A DNA stretch of 64,000 nucleotides from Maricaulis sp036231565 (GCA_036231565.1 JAZAHA010000002.1:62001-126000); one strand, 5' to 3'. Numbered from the stretch's first letter, positions 44,978-55,630 are shown. The notes: generated by a model from the sequence alone, not told the origin. Made by a program: numbers and translations.

Positions 44978-46719
44978 CAGTTGGGTTCAGCCTCGGTCGG
45001 CGGTTCCGCTTCCGGTACCGGCACGGTCTCGCCCTCGCCTTCCCAGTCGCGGGCCAGATAACGCGAGGCCCAGAACATGAAGAAGGCAGCCACCAGATAG
45101 AGGCTGGCACCGATCAGGATCGAGATCCGCAGCGAACCGTCCCCGAAGGTCGGCTGCAGCGCGGTCGACAGCCGGCCCAGCACGTAGACGCCGCCGCCAA
45201 TACCCAGAAGATTGTTGATCAGCAGGAAGACAGAAGACGCGCTGGTACGCATGTGCGGCGGCACCAGGTGCTGGAAGGCCGAGAGAACCGGTCCCAGCCA
45301 GGCGAGGCCCAGCGCCGTCGGGATGAACAGCAGCGCGACCGCCATCGTCGCCGACGGCGACAGCACGCCGGCCCAGTAGAGCGGCGCACACAGCAGAAAG
45401 GCGACGGCGGGAACCGTGGCGAAGGCCGAGCGCTTGCGCTTGCCCATCCAGTCGCCCATCACGCCGCCCAGGAAGATGCCCAGGCTGCCGGCCACGAACA
45501 GCACCCCGCCGAACAGCCAGCCCGTCTCCGTGAGCGACAGCTGGAAGCTGCGGGCGAAGAAGGAGGGGAGCCAGAAGAAGACGCCATAGCCCATCATCGA
45601 CGAGGCCGAGGCGCCCATGATCATCAGCCAGAAGCTCGGCTTGCGCAGGGCCAGCATCATGAATTCGCGGAAGGTCGCGAAGAAGAAGCCGATCAGGGCC
45701 CCGGCGATGGCGCGGCCGATCAGCCAAGCGATTGCTGCCGTGCCGACGGGGGCTCCGCCGGTCAGGGCCGGCACCAGCCAGGCAACCAGACCCGGCAGGA
45801 CCATCAGGACAGACAGGCCCAGCGCCAGCGGCAGTCCTTTCGACTGGCGGCCGATCCACTGCCCGCCGAACCAGCCGCACACGGCGGCGACGCCTGCGGT
45901 CACGGCGAGGAGGCTGACCGACTGCACCGGCGTCGCACCGAACACGACCGTATTGAAGATGGAGAGCAGGCTGGGCAGGGCGAGCAGCGCCGCTCCGGCA
46001 ATTGACAGGATGCGGATGCGGTCGGCCGGATAGACACCGACTGTTTCCTGCGGCGCCTCGACTTTCGCGGCCACGGCCGGCGCGTCGTATTGACCGCGCT
46101 TGGGCTCGCGCACGACGAGTTTGAAGATCGGTGCCAGAACGATGCCGGCAATACCAACAATGAAGAAGGCGGAACGCCAATCCAGCGCGTCGGAAATACC
46201 GCCGCCAGCAATCTGCGAACCGGCAATGACGCCAAAGGCGCTGCCCACGGGAATGCCGAGCGAATAGATCGCCAGCGCCCGGGCGCGCTTGGAGGGCGGG
46301 TAGTAGTCGGCAATGATCGTGTAGGCCGGCGCGACACCGCCCGCCTCGCCCACGCCCACGCCGACACGCGCCAGGAAGAGCTGCATGAAGTTCTGGGCGA
46401 AGCCGCTGAGCGCCGTGAAACCGCTCCAGATCGTGAGCGCCGCAGTCATGATCCAGGTCCGGTTGAAGCGGTCGGCAAACCAGGCAATCGGCACGCCCAG
46501 CGTGGAATAGAGGAGTGCGAAAGCGATACCGCCGAGAAGGCCGAGCTGTTCGTCCGTCAGGCCCAGGTCTTCCTTGATCGGGATAGCCAGGATGGAAATG
46601 ATCTGGCGGTCCAGGAAGTTGAACGCATAAACCAGGAACAGCAGCACCATGACCAGGCTGCGATAGCCTGCTCCGGGCAAGTTGCTGCCTTGCGCAGCAC
46701 CTGCATTCGTATCCGCCAT
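44977..46719 (-). CDS. MFS transporter, spinster-like
   Basis: The 580-residue product is a 12-helix major facilitator with a long central loop. The first helices read VMVLLFLVYAFNFLDRQIISILAIPIKEDLGLTDEQLGLLGG, typical of the Spns-like MFS group, with FADRFNR after helix 2 and GVGVGEAG in helix 4. I start it at MADTNAGAAQG; the ATG at 46785 lies inside the palindrome and is less likely. It probably exports or imports an organic solute; the adjacent hydrolase suggests linked breakdown. A strong palindrome at 46777 likely controls it. Confidence 0.88.
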   Translation of the reverse strand: MADTNAGAAQGSNLPGAGYRSLVMVLLFLVYAFNFLDRQIISILAIPIKEDLGLTDEQLGLLGGIAFALLYSTLGVPIAWFADRFNRTWIMTAALTIWSGFTALSGFAQNFMQLFLARVGVGVGEAGGVAPAYTIIADYYPPSKRARALAIYSLGIPVGSAFGVIAGSQIAGGGISDALDWRSAFFIVGIAGIVLAPIFKLVVREPKRGQYDAPAVAAKVEAPQETVGVYPADRIRILSIAGAALLALPSLLSIFNTVVFGATPVQSVSLLAVTAGVAAVCGWFGGQWIGRQSKGLPLALGLSVLMVLPGLVAWLVPALTGGAPVGTAAIAWLIGRAIAGALIGFFFATFREFMMLALRKPSFWLMIMGASASSMMGYGVFFWLPSFFARSFQLSLTETGWLFGGVLFVAGSLGIFLGGVMGDWMGKRKRSAFATVPAVAFLLCAPLYWAGVLSPSATMAVALLFIPTALGLAWLGPVLSAFQHLVPPHMRTSASSVFLLINNLLGIGGGVYVLGRLSTALQPTFGDGSLRISILIGASLYLVAAFFMFWASRYLARDWEGEGETVPVPEAEPPTEAEPN

Positions 46720-46776
46720 GATCTCTCCCCTCAGGCGTACCGGTCTTTCGACCCACTCTTCTTGTGTGTGGTCAAC

Positions 46777-46806
46777 ACCAAACATGAATGGTCATTCAGG
46801 TTTGGT
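46777..46806. promoter_or_regulatory. 30-bp quasi-palindromic operator between MFS transporter and M28 peptidase
   Basis: Arms ACCAAAC (46777-46783) and GTTTGGT (46800-46806) enclose TGAATG (46785-46790) and CATTCA (46793-46798) with a 2-base centre. Only one base pair outside the centre fails to match. The inner TGAATG/CATTCA core resembles TetR-family operators, including those of fatty-acid-degradation repressors. It lies 58 bp upstream of the MFS start and 124 bp before the peptidase. Confidence 0.65.
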
Positions 46807-46930
46807 CAAACCCCATTTCCGTGTGATCTCAGTGACGCCACCCCTTGTGCGCGACGAGCACGAATGCAGGATGTGCCACAGTTTTGCGCCAAAGCCCAAG
46901 GCCCAGTTGGCCGCAACATGGGGGAGAACC

Positions 46931-48658
<1,728 letters not shown>

Positions 48659-48682
48659 CGCTGGCGCAAGCCTGACAGGAAA

Positions 48683-48712
48683 GGGGCGGCTCCGGCGGAG
48701 CCGCCCCTTTTT
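48683..48712 (+). terminator. Rho-independent terminator of the M28 peptidase gene
   Basis: GGGGCGGCTCC (48683-48693) and GGAGCCGCCCC (48697-48707) form a perfect 11-bp stem with a GGC loop, followed directly by TTTTT. It stops rightward transcription before the convergent regulator gene. Confidence 0.92.
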
Positions 48713-48736
48713 CATGTCCGATATCCGATACCGCGA

Positions 48737-49381
48737 TCAGAAGGTCCGGCGGAAGACGATCTTCTCGCCGCGCTCTTCCAGCCGCGAGGTGTAGCGGGAC
48801 TCGTCGAGTACGGCGCCGGAATGGATGCAATAGACGGTGCGCGCTTCGGAGATGCGCGGCCAATGCAGGAAGTCGCACAGGCGCGACTGCATGCCGGCGG
48901 AGACGTTGATCTCCATCGAACCGAGACTCTGGGCGTAGGCCAGATTGCTCTGGAACATGCCCTCCTCGCGGATCCGTTCCAGTGCGGACATGAAGTCGCC
49001 GCCGACGAAGTCGCGGATATTGCGTCCCTCGATCTCGTGACGAGCCATACCGAACAGCTCGAGCGCACCGCGCGAGATCGCCTTCACCATACCCATCGAA
49101 TCCGTCACGAACTCGACCGACGGGTTCAGCGTGATGAGATCGACCCAAGTGGGTGCCGGTGCCACGACAAAGGCGTCCTGGACCAGTTCCGCCATGCGGC
49201 GCTTGACCCGTTCGGGTGGATCGCTGTCGCCATTCTCCCAGCGCGAGATCATCGCCTGCGTAACGCCCAGATCCGCTGCCAATGCAGCCTGCTTCAGCCT
49301 TTTGGACATCCGGAAATTCCGGATCACCGACGGCCAGTTCACCTTGCTGGACGACACAGACAGTTTGATATCCTGTACCAA
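48737..49381 (-). CDS. XRE-type HTH regulator with PAS-like sensor domain (third of three)
   Basis: The product (about 214 residues) has an N-terminal HTH (VIRNFRMSKRLKQAALAADLGVTQAMISRWENG, described here by its key KQAALA/VTQ/SRWE residues) and a PAS-like domain beginning VTDSMGMVKAISRGALELFGM, then IEGRNIRDFV. I choose a TTG start (49381) with GGGGGGG five bases upstream; a longer start at 49447 would overlap the previous gene. It is co-directional with two paralogs, 20 bp after the second. Ligand and targets are unknown. Confidence 0.75.
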   Translation of the reverse strand: MVQDIKLSVSSSKVNWPSVIRNFRMSKRLKQAALAADLGVTQAMISRWENGDSDPPERVKRRMAELVQDAFVVAPAPTWVDLITLNPSVEFVTDSMGMVKAISRGALELFGMARHEIEGRNIRDFVGGDFMSALERIREEGMFQSNLAYAQSLGSMEINVSAGMQSRLCDFLHWPRISEARTVYCIHSGAVLDESRYTSRLEERGEKIVFRRTF

Positions 49382-49401
49382 TTCGGCCCCCCCTTCAGGG
49401 C

Positions 49402-50052
49402 TCAGGGTGCCGGGTGGAGCGCGACCTTCCCGGCCAGCTCGCGGCACAAGTTTTCATATTCGACTTCGTCGATCGGGGCGCCGGACAGCATCCAGCGGAT
49501 CGCCCCGTCCTCGCCCGTGTGCGGCCAGTGCAATCCTTCGATACACAGGCTACTCACCTGTCCCTCGCGATCGACGAAGGTATATCGATCCGCACTTTCG
49601 ACGCTTTCGAGCCTGCCGTCAAAGAATCCCGACGCACCAAGTGTTTGGAGCAGGTCGGGCAAGTCGCCGAGGAACAGGTCCTCCAGCCTGACACCTTCAA
49701 CCTCGGCACGGTCACGCCCCAGCATACGTAGCAGCCCGGCGCTCGCTGTCTCGATCAAGCCTGCCCGATCAATCACCGACGCAATACCGGGCTGGGCGGC
49801 GGTATGACTGCGCCAGTCGATGAGCGGCGCCGAGACCTCGCCGGTCTCGAACAGGCCCATGATACGCGCACGCATTTCGGCGCTCGGGGTCACCATGCCG
49901 GATTCCCAGCGGGACACCATCGCCTGGGTGACCCCCAGGTCGGCGGCAAGGGCCGCCTGCTTGATGTTGTGGGTAAAGCGGAAGCGACGCAGCCGCGCCC
50001 GCCAGAGATCCGGCGGCTCGGCGGCAACGGCTCTTTGCGCCCGCCTCGGCAT
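49402..50052 (-). CDS. XRE-type HTH regulator with PAS-like sensor domain (second of three)
   Basis: The 216-residue product repeats the same design: HTH at about residues 18-70 (IKQAALAADLGVTQAMVSRWESG) and a PAS-like part with VIDRAGLIETASAGLLRMLG, VEGVRLEDLFLGDL, ASGFFDGRLESVESADRY. It begins 1 bp after the stop of the first paralog, so translation is likely coupled. The recognition helix differs from the first paralog at only a few positions, so overlapping DNA targets are plausible. Confidence 0.82.
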   Translation of the reverse strand: MPRRAQRAVAAEPPDLWRARLRRFRFTHNIKQAALAADLGVTQAMVSRWESGMVTPSAEMRARIMGLFETGEVSAPLIDWRSHTAAQPGIASVIDRAGLIETASAGLLRMLGRDRAEVEGVRLEDLFLGDLPDLLQTLGASGFFDGRLESVESADRYTFVDREGQVSSLCIEGLHWPHTGEDGAIRWMLSGAPIDEVEYENLCRELAGKVALHPAP

Positions 50053-50053
50053 C

Positions 50054-50701
50054 TCAGATACCCTTGCGGATCACGCGCGGGCCACCCAACCGCAGGCGCA
50101 CATCGTCGAAAACGGCCTGGGTCACTTCGGCCGCGGACAGCAGCCAGACGATACGCGGACCGGGCAGGAAGGTGGGCCGGTGCAGGCCGTGCACGAGTCG
50201 TGTCACCGGGCCTCCCCTGCCCTGCGGCAGGAATTCGATTCGGTCCATGCTTTCTGCGGACGCGACGCGCCCCTCGAAAAAGCCACTGGCCTCAAAAGTA
50301 TCGAACAGGTCGACAAGATCTCCTTGGAACGCCTCGGCAAGATAGCGACCCTCGACCGCATGACGTTCGCAGCCGAGCGCCCTGGCGAGGCCGCGGCTGG
50401 TCCGCTCGATCCGCCCACGCACATCGATCACGGCGACGAGGGAGGGGTGCCGCCCGATCCGTTCCATCCAGGCCGCGCGCGAGACCGATGTGTGGGACGA
50501 CCAGTATAGTTCGAAAATGCGTTCCTGGATGCGTGGACTGGGGAGCGCCATCCCGCTTTCCCAGCGCGACACCATGGTCTGGGTGACATTGAGATCGTGG
50601 GCCAGCGCGGCCTGCTTCAGTCCCTTTGACAAGCGATAATGGCGGATCACTGACGGCCAGTGAATGGCCTGGGTCTCGATCGCTCGGCTCATCGAATTCA
50701 T
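50054..50701 (-). CDS. XRE-type HTH regulator with PAS-like sensor domain (first of three)
   Basis: The 215-residue product has HTH residues WPSVIRHYRLSKGLKQAAL, then VTQTMVSRWESG, and a PAS-like domain with VIDVRGRIERTSRGLARALG, VEGRYLAEAFQGDL and ASGFFEGRVASAESMDR. The start has GGAG seven bases upstream. It is the promoter-proximal gene of the three-paralog operon. A perfect 17-bp palindrome lies 46 bp upstream and may be its own operator. Confidence 0.85.
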   Translation of the reverse strand: MNSMSRAIETQAIHWPSVIRHYRLSKGLKQAALAHDLNVTQTMVSRWESGMALPSPRIQERIFELYWSSHTSVSRAAWMERIGRHPSLVAVIDVRGRIERTSRGLARALGCERHAVEGRYLAEAFQGDLVDLFDTFEASGFFEGRVASAESMDRIEFLPQGRGGPVTRLVHGLHRPTFLPGPRIVWLLSAAEVTQAVFDDVRLRLGGPRVIRKGI

Positions 50702-50746
50702 GTGCGCATCTCCGTTCTGGACGGGGCGCCGGCCACGAGGGGCAGC

Positions 50747-50763
50747 GGTTATATTTTATAACC
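50747..50763. promoter_or_regulatory. Palindrome upstream of the HTH-PAS regulator operon
   Basis: GGTTATA-TTT-TATAACC has perfect 7-bp arms around a 3-base centre, in an AT-rich island within GC-rich DNA. It lies between the first regulator gene (46 bp away) and the divergent PiT-like gene (174 bp away). Homodimeric XRE regulators commonly bind such dyads, so autoregulation and control of the divergent gene are plausible. Confidence 0.6.
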
Positions 50764-50937
50764 CTAAATCGATCAGATGTGAAGGTGGATGCTTAACGCC
50801 ACTTTCTGGACGCAACCCCGAGCATACATCACGACAGTTTTGTGAAATTGTCACCCGGTTGCCGTTTGCCGATTGATCCGCCGATAGGGAACTTGCTACC
50901 TGCCCCCCCGCACTTCCCGGAAGAAAGGTAGTCCGTC

Positions 50938-52062
50938 ATGGCTGATCTCACGCTTGCAGCCTGGGCCTTCTCGATTGTCGGCTTTCTGATCGCCTCCTAC
51001 TCGATCGTCGCCAACGACGCGATCCAGACGCTGGGCACCTTTCTGTCCTCCAATGCCAAGCGCCCCTGGTGGATCCTCTGGCTCTACGCCTGCTCGATCC
51101 TCACAGCGGTGATGCTCTGGGGCTATTTTGGCGGCAATCAGGATATCGCCTTCGACCGGCTGAACGAGCTGCCCTATCCCGAAGGCGGCGTGAAATGGTG
51201 GCATGCCATCCCGCCCCTCTTCCTGCTGATCCTGACACGCTACGGCGTGCCGGTCTCCACGACCTTCCTCGTCCTGACTATCTTCGCCCTCACCGGCGGT
51301 GCCGAGACGGAAGGCGTGCTGCCGAAAATGCTGACCAAGTCGGCGCTCGGCTACATTGTCGCGATCGGCGCGGCCTTTGCGGTCTATCTCGTCATCTCGC
51401 GCGTCTTCGAACGCTGGGTGCACCGTACCCACAGCGAGCCGCACCAGCCCTACTGGTTCGTGCTTCAGTGGCTGTCCACCGCCTTCCTGTGGTCGCAATG
51501 GCTGATGCAGGACCTGGCCAATATCTTCGTCTTCCTGCCGCGCACGACCGAGCTCGTGCCGGTCATGGAAAACGGCGCGCCGCTGCTGCAGGACGGCGTC
51601 GCCGTAATGCAGACCCAGGTCAGTTTCTCGCCGATGCTGCTGATCTTTGCCACCCTGGTCATGCTGGCGCTGCACGCGATCATCTTCGCGACGCGCGGCG
51701 GCGAGATCCAGAAGATCGTCCTGAGCAAGACCAATACGACCGACGTGCGCGCCGCCACGCTGGTCGACTTCATCTACGGCGTGATCCTGTATTTCTTCAA
51801 GGAACTGAACGACATCCCGATGAGCACCACTTGGGTGTTCCTGGGCATGCTGGCCGGCCGCGAAATCGCGATCTCCTATATCGCCGGCCTGCGCTCACAC
51901 ATGGACGCCCTGCGGGACGTCCTCTCCGACATCCTGCGCGCCTTTGTGGGCCTCGTGATCAGTGTCGTCCTGGCCATCCTGCTGCCGGCCATCGCACGCG
52001 GCGAATTCGGCCTCCTGATGTCTGATCTGCCGGGCTATGTCGGACGCGCCCTCGGCTTCTGA
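50938..52062 (+). CDS. PiT-like integral membrane transporter
   Basis: The 374-residue product has about nine membrane helices. It shows two copies of a motif like that of inorganic phosphate transporters: NDAIQTLGT near the N-terminus with VPVSTTFLVLTIFAL, and LNDIPMSTTWVFLGMLAGREIA near the C-terminus. In PiT proteins the paired motifs are GANDVANA and P-x-STTH; here His is replaced by Phe or Trp. It is therefore a divergent relative, with phosphate or a similar anion as a guess. It is flanked by regulators on both sides. Confidence 0.7.
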   Translation: MADLTLAAWAFSIVGFLIASYSIVANDAIQTLGTFLSSNAKRPWWILWLYACSILTAVMLWGYFGGNQDIAFDRLNELPYPEGGVKWWHAIPPLFLLILTRYGVPVSTTFLVLTIFALTGGAETEGVLPKMLTKSALGYIVAIGAAFAVYLVISRVFERWVHRTHSEPHQPYWFVLQWLSTAFLWSQWLMQDLANIFVFLPRTTELVPVMENGAPLLQDGVAVMQTQVSFSPMLLIFATLVMLALHAIIFATRGGEIQKIVLSKTNTTDVRAATLVDFIYGVILYFFKELNDIPMSTTWVFLGMLAGREIAISYIAGLRSHMDALRDVLSDILRAFVGLVISVVLAILLPAIARGEFGLLMSDLPGYVGRALGF

Positions 52063-52148
52063 CGTCCTGTCACGCGTATAGTTCATCAAATATGAGTGCC
52101 GTCCCGCGGCAGGCTTCCCTAAGACCGTAATAATCTTGGGGGCTGAAA

Positions 52149-52739
52149 GTGACTGCGGGAATGGACTGGGCATCACGTGTTCGCACTGTGCGGCAAAGGC
52201 TGCACCTGAAGCAGGTCGCCCTGGCTCAACTGATCGGGGTGAGCCAGACATACATATCGCGGCTCGAAGCTGGCAGTGTCTTGCCGCCCGACGATATCAT
52301 CGAAGCGCTTCAACGTCTGAGCGAGGATCCACGCACTCGCAGCCCATTCGACGATCTGCTGGCGTTGGTGCGTTTCAGCCCCTTCGCCTGTTTCGTGGCG
52401 CGCCCGCTTCCGGTCGAAGGCCGTCTGCCTGTCGAGGCCGCCAGCGTATCCATGCGCGAAAACCACCTCGGCACCGATTGCTTTGACCTGGCAGACAATG
52501 CCGGGCTTGAGGAAATCCTTGCGCACGCGATGGCAATCCATGACGCCGGGCTTTGCGAAGGCCGGGTCCTAGCTGCAACGGCGCCGTGGACAGCCCCGAA
52601 CGGCGAGACCGTGACGCTGCACTATGTGCCGCTGCGCGACGGGGCGGGCGGCTGCTTCATCCATGCCAGCCTGGCCGCGCATGACGGTTCGGACCGGCTG
52701 CGCATCACGCCGGCCGACCACCTCTCCGCCACCGGCTGA
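52149..52739 (+). CDS. XRE-type HTH regulator with a different C-terminal domain
   Basis: The 196-residue product has an N-terminal HTH (LKQVALAQLIGVSQTYISRLEAG, about residues 20-45) and a C-terminal domain of about 110 residues that does not show the PAS-like motifs of the three paralogs. Its second half (ETVTLHYVPLRDGAGGCFIHASL) reads as beta-strands. I choose GTG at 52149, which has GGGGG six bases upstream; an ATG lies 12 bp later. It follows the PiT-like gene by 86 bp on the same strand. Confidence 0.75.
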   Translation: MTAGMDWASRVRTVRQRLHLKQVALAQLIGVSQTYISRLEAGSVLPPDDIIEALQRLSEDPRTRSPFDDLLALVRFSPFACFVARPLPVEGRLPVEAASVSMRENHLGTDCFDLADNAGLEEILAHAMAIHDAGLCEGRVLAATAPWTAPNGETVTLHYVPLRDGAGGCFIHASLAAHDGSDRLRITPADHLSATG

Positions 52740-52745
52740 CGCTAC

Positions 52746-53798
52746 TCAGCGATAGCGCTTCTGCAGGGCGGCCAGTGCACCCGCGCCCGGGTTCAGCTGG
52801 TCGTAGGGCAGCGTGTTGAGCGGTGTGTCCGGCAGCCGGTTGGCGGCATGCATGTCGGCCATGTCCTCATTGAGATAGAGCAGGCCGGTGCGGATCTCGC
52901 CATCGCTGCCGCCCAGCATCAACGTCTCGATCGCCTGGGCGCGGTCGCGCGGATCATAGTCGCTGTCGGTCTTGCGCAGCAGCAGTTCGCCGCCATCATG
53001 CATGGTCACCCGCATCGCACCGTCATCGGCATACTCGCCGGTGATCTCTTCGGCATGGGCCACGAAATCCGTGTGCACCAGCGGGTGATAGTATTTGTAG
53101 GTATGGGCATAGCTCTTGGTCGAGCCGGCATGGTCATTGAAGGTCACGCAGGGCGAAATCACATCGATCAGGGCAAAGCCCTTGTGCATCAGCCCGGCCT
53201 TGATCAGCGGCACCAGTTGCGACTTGTCGCCGGAGAAGGCCCGCGCCACGAAGCCGGCCCCCAGGGTCAGCGCCTGCACGCACGGATCGATCGGCGTCTG
53301 CTCGTTCGGCACGCCCTTCTTCGACTTGGAGCCATAATCCGCCGAAGCCGAGAACTGCCCCTTGGTCAGCCCGTACACGCCGTTGTTTTCCAGCACGTAG
53401 AGCATGTTGAGATTGCGGCGGATCGCGTGGGCAAACTGGCCGAAGCCGATCGACAGCGAATCCCCGTCACCGGAGATGCCGATATAGTGCAGCTTGCCGT
53501 TCACGGCATTGGCGCCGGTCGCCACTGACGGCATACGGCCGTGCACGCAATTGATGCCGTGCGACTGGCCCATGAAATAGGCCGTCGTCTTGGACGAACA
53601 GCCGATGCCCGAGACCTTCGCGGCGCTTTCCGGCGCCAGGTCCAGCTCCCAGAAGGCCTGCACCAGGGCTGCCGTGACCGAGTCATGGCCGCAGCCGGCG
53701 CACAGGGTCGACATCACGCCTTCGTAATTGCGCACCGACAGGCCCAGCTTGTTCTTGGGCAGATGCTTGTCGATGAAGGGTTTCGGCATGGAGGTCAT
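52746..53798 (-). CDS. korB: 2-oxoacid:ferredoxin oxidoreductase, beta subunit
   Basis: The 350-residue product has the beta-subunit signatures: CAGCGHDSV (4Fe-4S and TPP region), GIGCSSK, HGRMPSVATGA, the TPP-binding GDGDSLSIG and NNGVYGLTKGQ. It binds thiamine diphosphate and passes electrons from a 2-oxoacid to ferredoxin. The substrate, 2-oxoglutarate or a branched-chain or pyruvate acid, is not decided by sequence alone. It overlaps the alpha-subunit gene by 4 bp. Confidence 0.9.
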   Translation of the reverse strand: MTSMPKPFIDKHLPKNKLGLSVRNYEGVMSTLCAGCGHDSVTAALVQAFWELDLAPESAAKVSGIGCSSKTTAYFMGQSHGINCVHGRMPSVATGANAVNGKLHYIGISGDGDSLSIGFGQFAHAIRRNLNMLYVLENNGVYGLTKGQFSASADYGSKSKKGVPNEQTPIDPCVQALTLGAGFVARAFSGDKSQLVPLIKAGLMHKGFALIDVISPCVTFNDHAGSTKSYAHTYKYYHPLVHTDFVAHAEEITGEYADDGAMRVTMHDGGELLLRKTDSDYDPRDRAQAIETLMLGGSDGEIRTGLLYLNEDMADMHAANRLPDTPLNTLPYDQLNPGAGALAALQKRYR

Positions 53799-55630
53799 GC
53801 GGAATCTCCCACGGTTTCGAGGTGCGCGGTAATGCCCTCGACGATGAATTTCGGATTGGCGGCCATGCCGGCATAGTCGAGCACCGGAATGAGGCGCGTC
53901 TTGTCGGCCGAGGTCTCGTTGATCAGCAGGGTGCGCAATTGCGCGTCGCGATTCTGCTCGACGACGAAGACCTCGTCATAGCCGGCGATGAAGTCGTCGA
54001 CCTCCTGGCTGAAGGGGAAGCCGCGTACCCGCAGATAGTCCAGATGCACGCCGTCGGCGGCCATCCGGTCCATCGCCTCGCGCACTGCGCCGTCACAGCC
54101 GCCGACCGAGACAATCGCCCGCCGCGCAGGCTTGCCGCACTTGATGATGACCGGCGCCGGCACGGCGGCCGCAGCGTTCTTCCACTTCTGGGTCAGCCGG
54201 TCGAGCACTTCCTTGTACTCGCCCGAATCCTCGGTATAGCCACCCTTCCAGTTATGCCCGGAACCGCGGGTGAAATAGGCGCCCTTGGGATGCACACCCG
54301 GCAGGGTGCGGTACGGAATGGCATCGCCGTCGCGATCTTCATAGCGGTAGAATTTCTCGATGGCCTCGAGCTCGTCCTTGCCCAGCACCTTGCCGCGATC
54401 GGGCTGGTAGCTGTCATCCCAGGTGAGTTCCGGGATCATCCAGTCATTCATGCCGATATCCAGGTCGGTCATGAAGAAGACCGGCGTCTGGAAACGTTCG
54501 GCCAGATCGAAGGACTGCACCGCCATCTCGAAGCATTCCTTCGGATTGGCGGGGAAGACGAGGATATGCTTGGTGTCGCCATGGCTGGCATAGGCCGCCA
54601 GGGTGAGATCGCACTGCTGGGTGCGCGTCGGCAGGCCGGTCGAAGGGCCCGCCCGCTGCACGTCGAACAGCACTACCGGCACCTCGCCATAATAGGCAAA
54701 GCCGATGAACTCGCTCATCAGCGAGATGCCCGGCCCGGAGGTGGGGGTGAAGGCCCGTGCGCCATTCCAGCCGGCACCGATCGCCATGCCGATCGAGGCC
54801 AGCTCGTCCTCGGCCTGGATGATGCAGAACTTCTTCTCGCCGGTCTCCTTGTCGACGCGGAATTTCTCGCAGAACGCCTTGAACCCGTCCATCAGCGAGG
54901 TCGAGGGCGTGATCGGATACCAGGCGCCGAAGGTCGCCCCGGCATAGACACAGCCCAGCGCGGCGGCCGTATTGCCGTCGATCAGGATATGCCCGACCGT
55001 CTCGTCCATCGCTTCCACGCGCAGCGGCAACGGGTCGGGATAGTGCTCGCGCACATAATTCAGCCCCAGCTCGATGGCTTTCATGTTGGCATCGATGAGA
55101 TGCGCCTTGGTGCCGAACATCTCGGTCACCAGGCCGCGGATCACCTCGACATCGATTCCGGTCAACCCCGCCACGGCGCCGACATAGGCCATGTTCTTCA
55201 TCAGCACGCGGGTGCGCGCATTGTCGAACTGCTCGTTGCACATGCGCGCCAGCGGCACGCCGATGGCGGTGATATCCGTGCGGCCGTGCAGGTCCGGACG
55301 CGGCCAGGTCGAATCGTACAGCAGGAAGCCGCCCGGCGAGACCTCGGCGAGATCGCGGGCATAGGTTTCCGCATTCATCGCGACGACGAAATCCGCCGTG
55401 CCCGAGCGCGCGAAATAACTGTCCCTGGTGACGCGGATCTCATACCAGGTCGGCAGGCCCTGGATGTTGGACGGGAAGAGGTTCTTGCCGACCACGGGCA
55501 CGCCCATGCGGAAGATCGCCTTCATCAGCAGCCCGTTGGCCGAAGCCGAACCGGTGCCGTTCACATTGCCGATCTTGATCACGAAGTCGTTCACACGCAC
55601 TTCGCTCGGCGTTTCCACGACGTCCTTCAT
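53795..55630 (-). CDS. korA: 2-oxoacid:ferredoxin oxidoreductase, fused gamma-alpha subunit
   Basis: The 611-residue product joins a gamma domain (about 1-190; FVIKIGNVNGTGSASANGLL, GGFLLYDST) to an alpha domain (about 215-600; YPITPSTSLMDGF, QAEDELASIGMAIGAGWNGARAFTPTSGPG, HGDTKHILVFPANPKECFEMA). This gamma-alpha order is typical of KorA-type enzymes. It is coupled by 4-bp overlaps to korB downstream and to the GltD-like gene upstream, forming a three-gene operon. Confidence 0.9.
   Translation of the reverse strand: MKDVVETPSEVRVNDFVIKIGNVNGTGSASANGLLMKAIFRMGVPVVGKNLFPSNIQGLPTWYEIRVTRDSYFARSGTADFVVAMNAETYARDLAEVSPGGFLLYDSTWPRPDLHGRTDITAIGVPLARMCNEQFDNARTRVLMKNMAYVGAVAGLTGIDVEVIRGLVTEMFGTKAHLIDANMKAIELGLNYVREHYPDPLPLRVEAMDETVGHILIDGNTAAALGCVYAGATFGAWYPITPSTSLMDGFKAFCEKFRVDKETGEKKFCIIQAEDELASIGMAIGAGWNGARAFTPTSGPGISLMSEFIGFAYYGEVPVVLFDVQRAGPSTGLPTRTQQCDLTLAAYASHGDTKHILVFPANPKECFEMAVQSFDLAERFQTPVFFMTDLDIGMNDWMIPELTWDDSYQPDRGKVLGKDELEAIEKFYRYEDRDGDAIPYRTLPGVHPKGAYFTRGSGHNWKGGYTEDSGEYKEVLDRLTQKWKNAAAAVPAPVIIKCGKPARRAIVSVGGCDGAVREAMDRMAADGVHLDYLRVRGFPFSQEVDDFIAGYDEVFVVEQNRDAQLRTLLINETSADKTRLIPVLDYAGMAANPKFIVEGITAHLETVGDSA

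Noticed and set aside
44987..46756. 589-codon second frame inside the MFS transporter gene
   Set aside because: The MFS frame has clear membrane helices and signatures; the other frame is Arg/Pro-rich without structure.
49381..49447. Longer start for the third HTH-PAS regulator
   Set aside because: It would overlap the upstream gene by 46 bp and adds an unconserved Gly/Pro-rich tail, whereas the TTG start has a strong ribosome-binding site.
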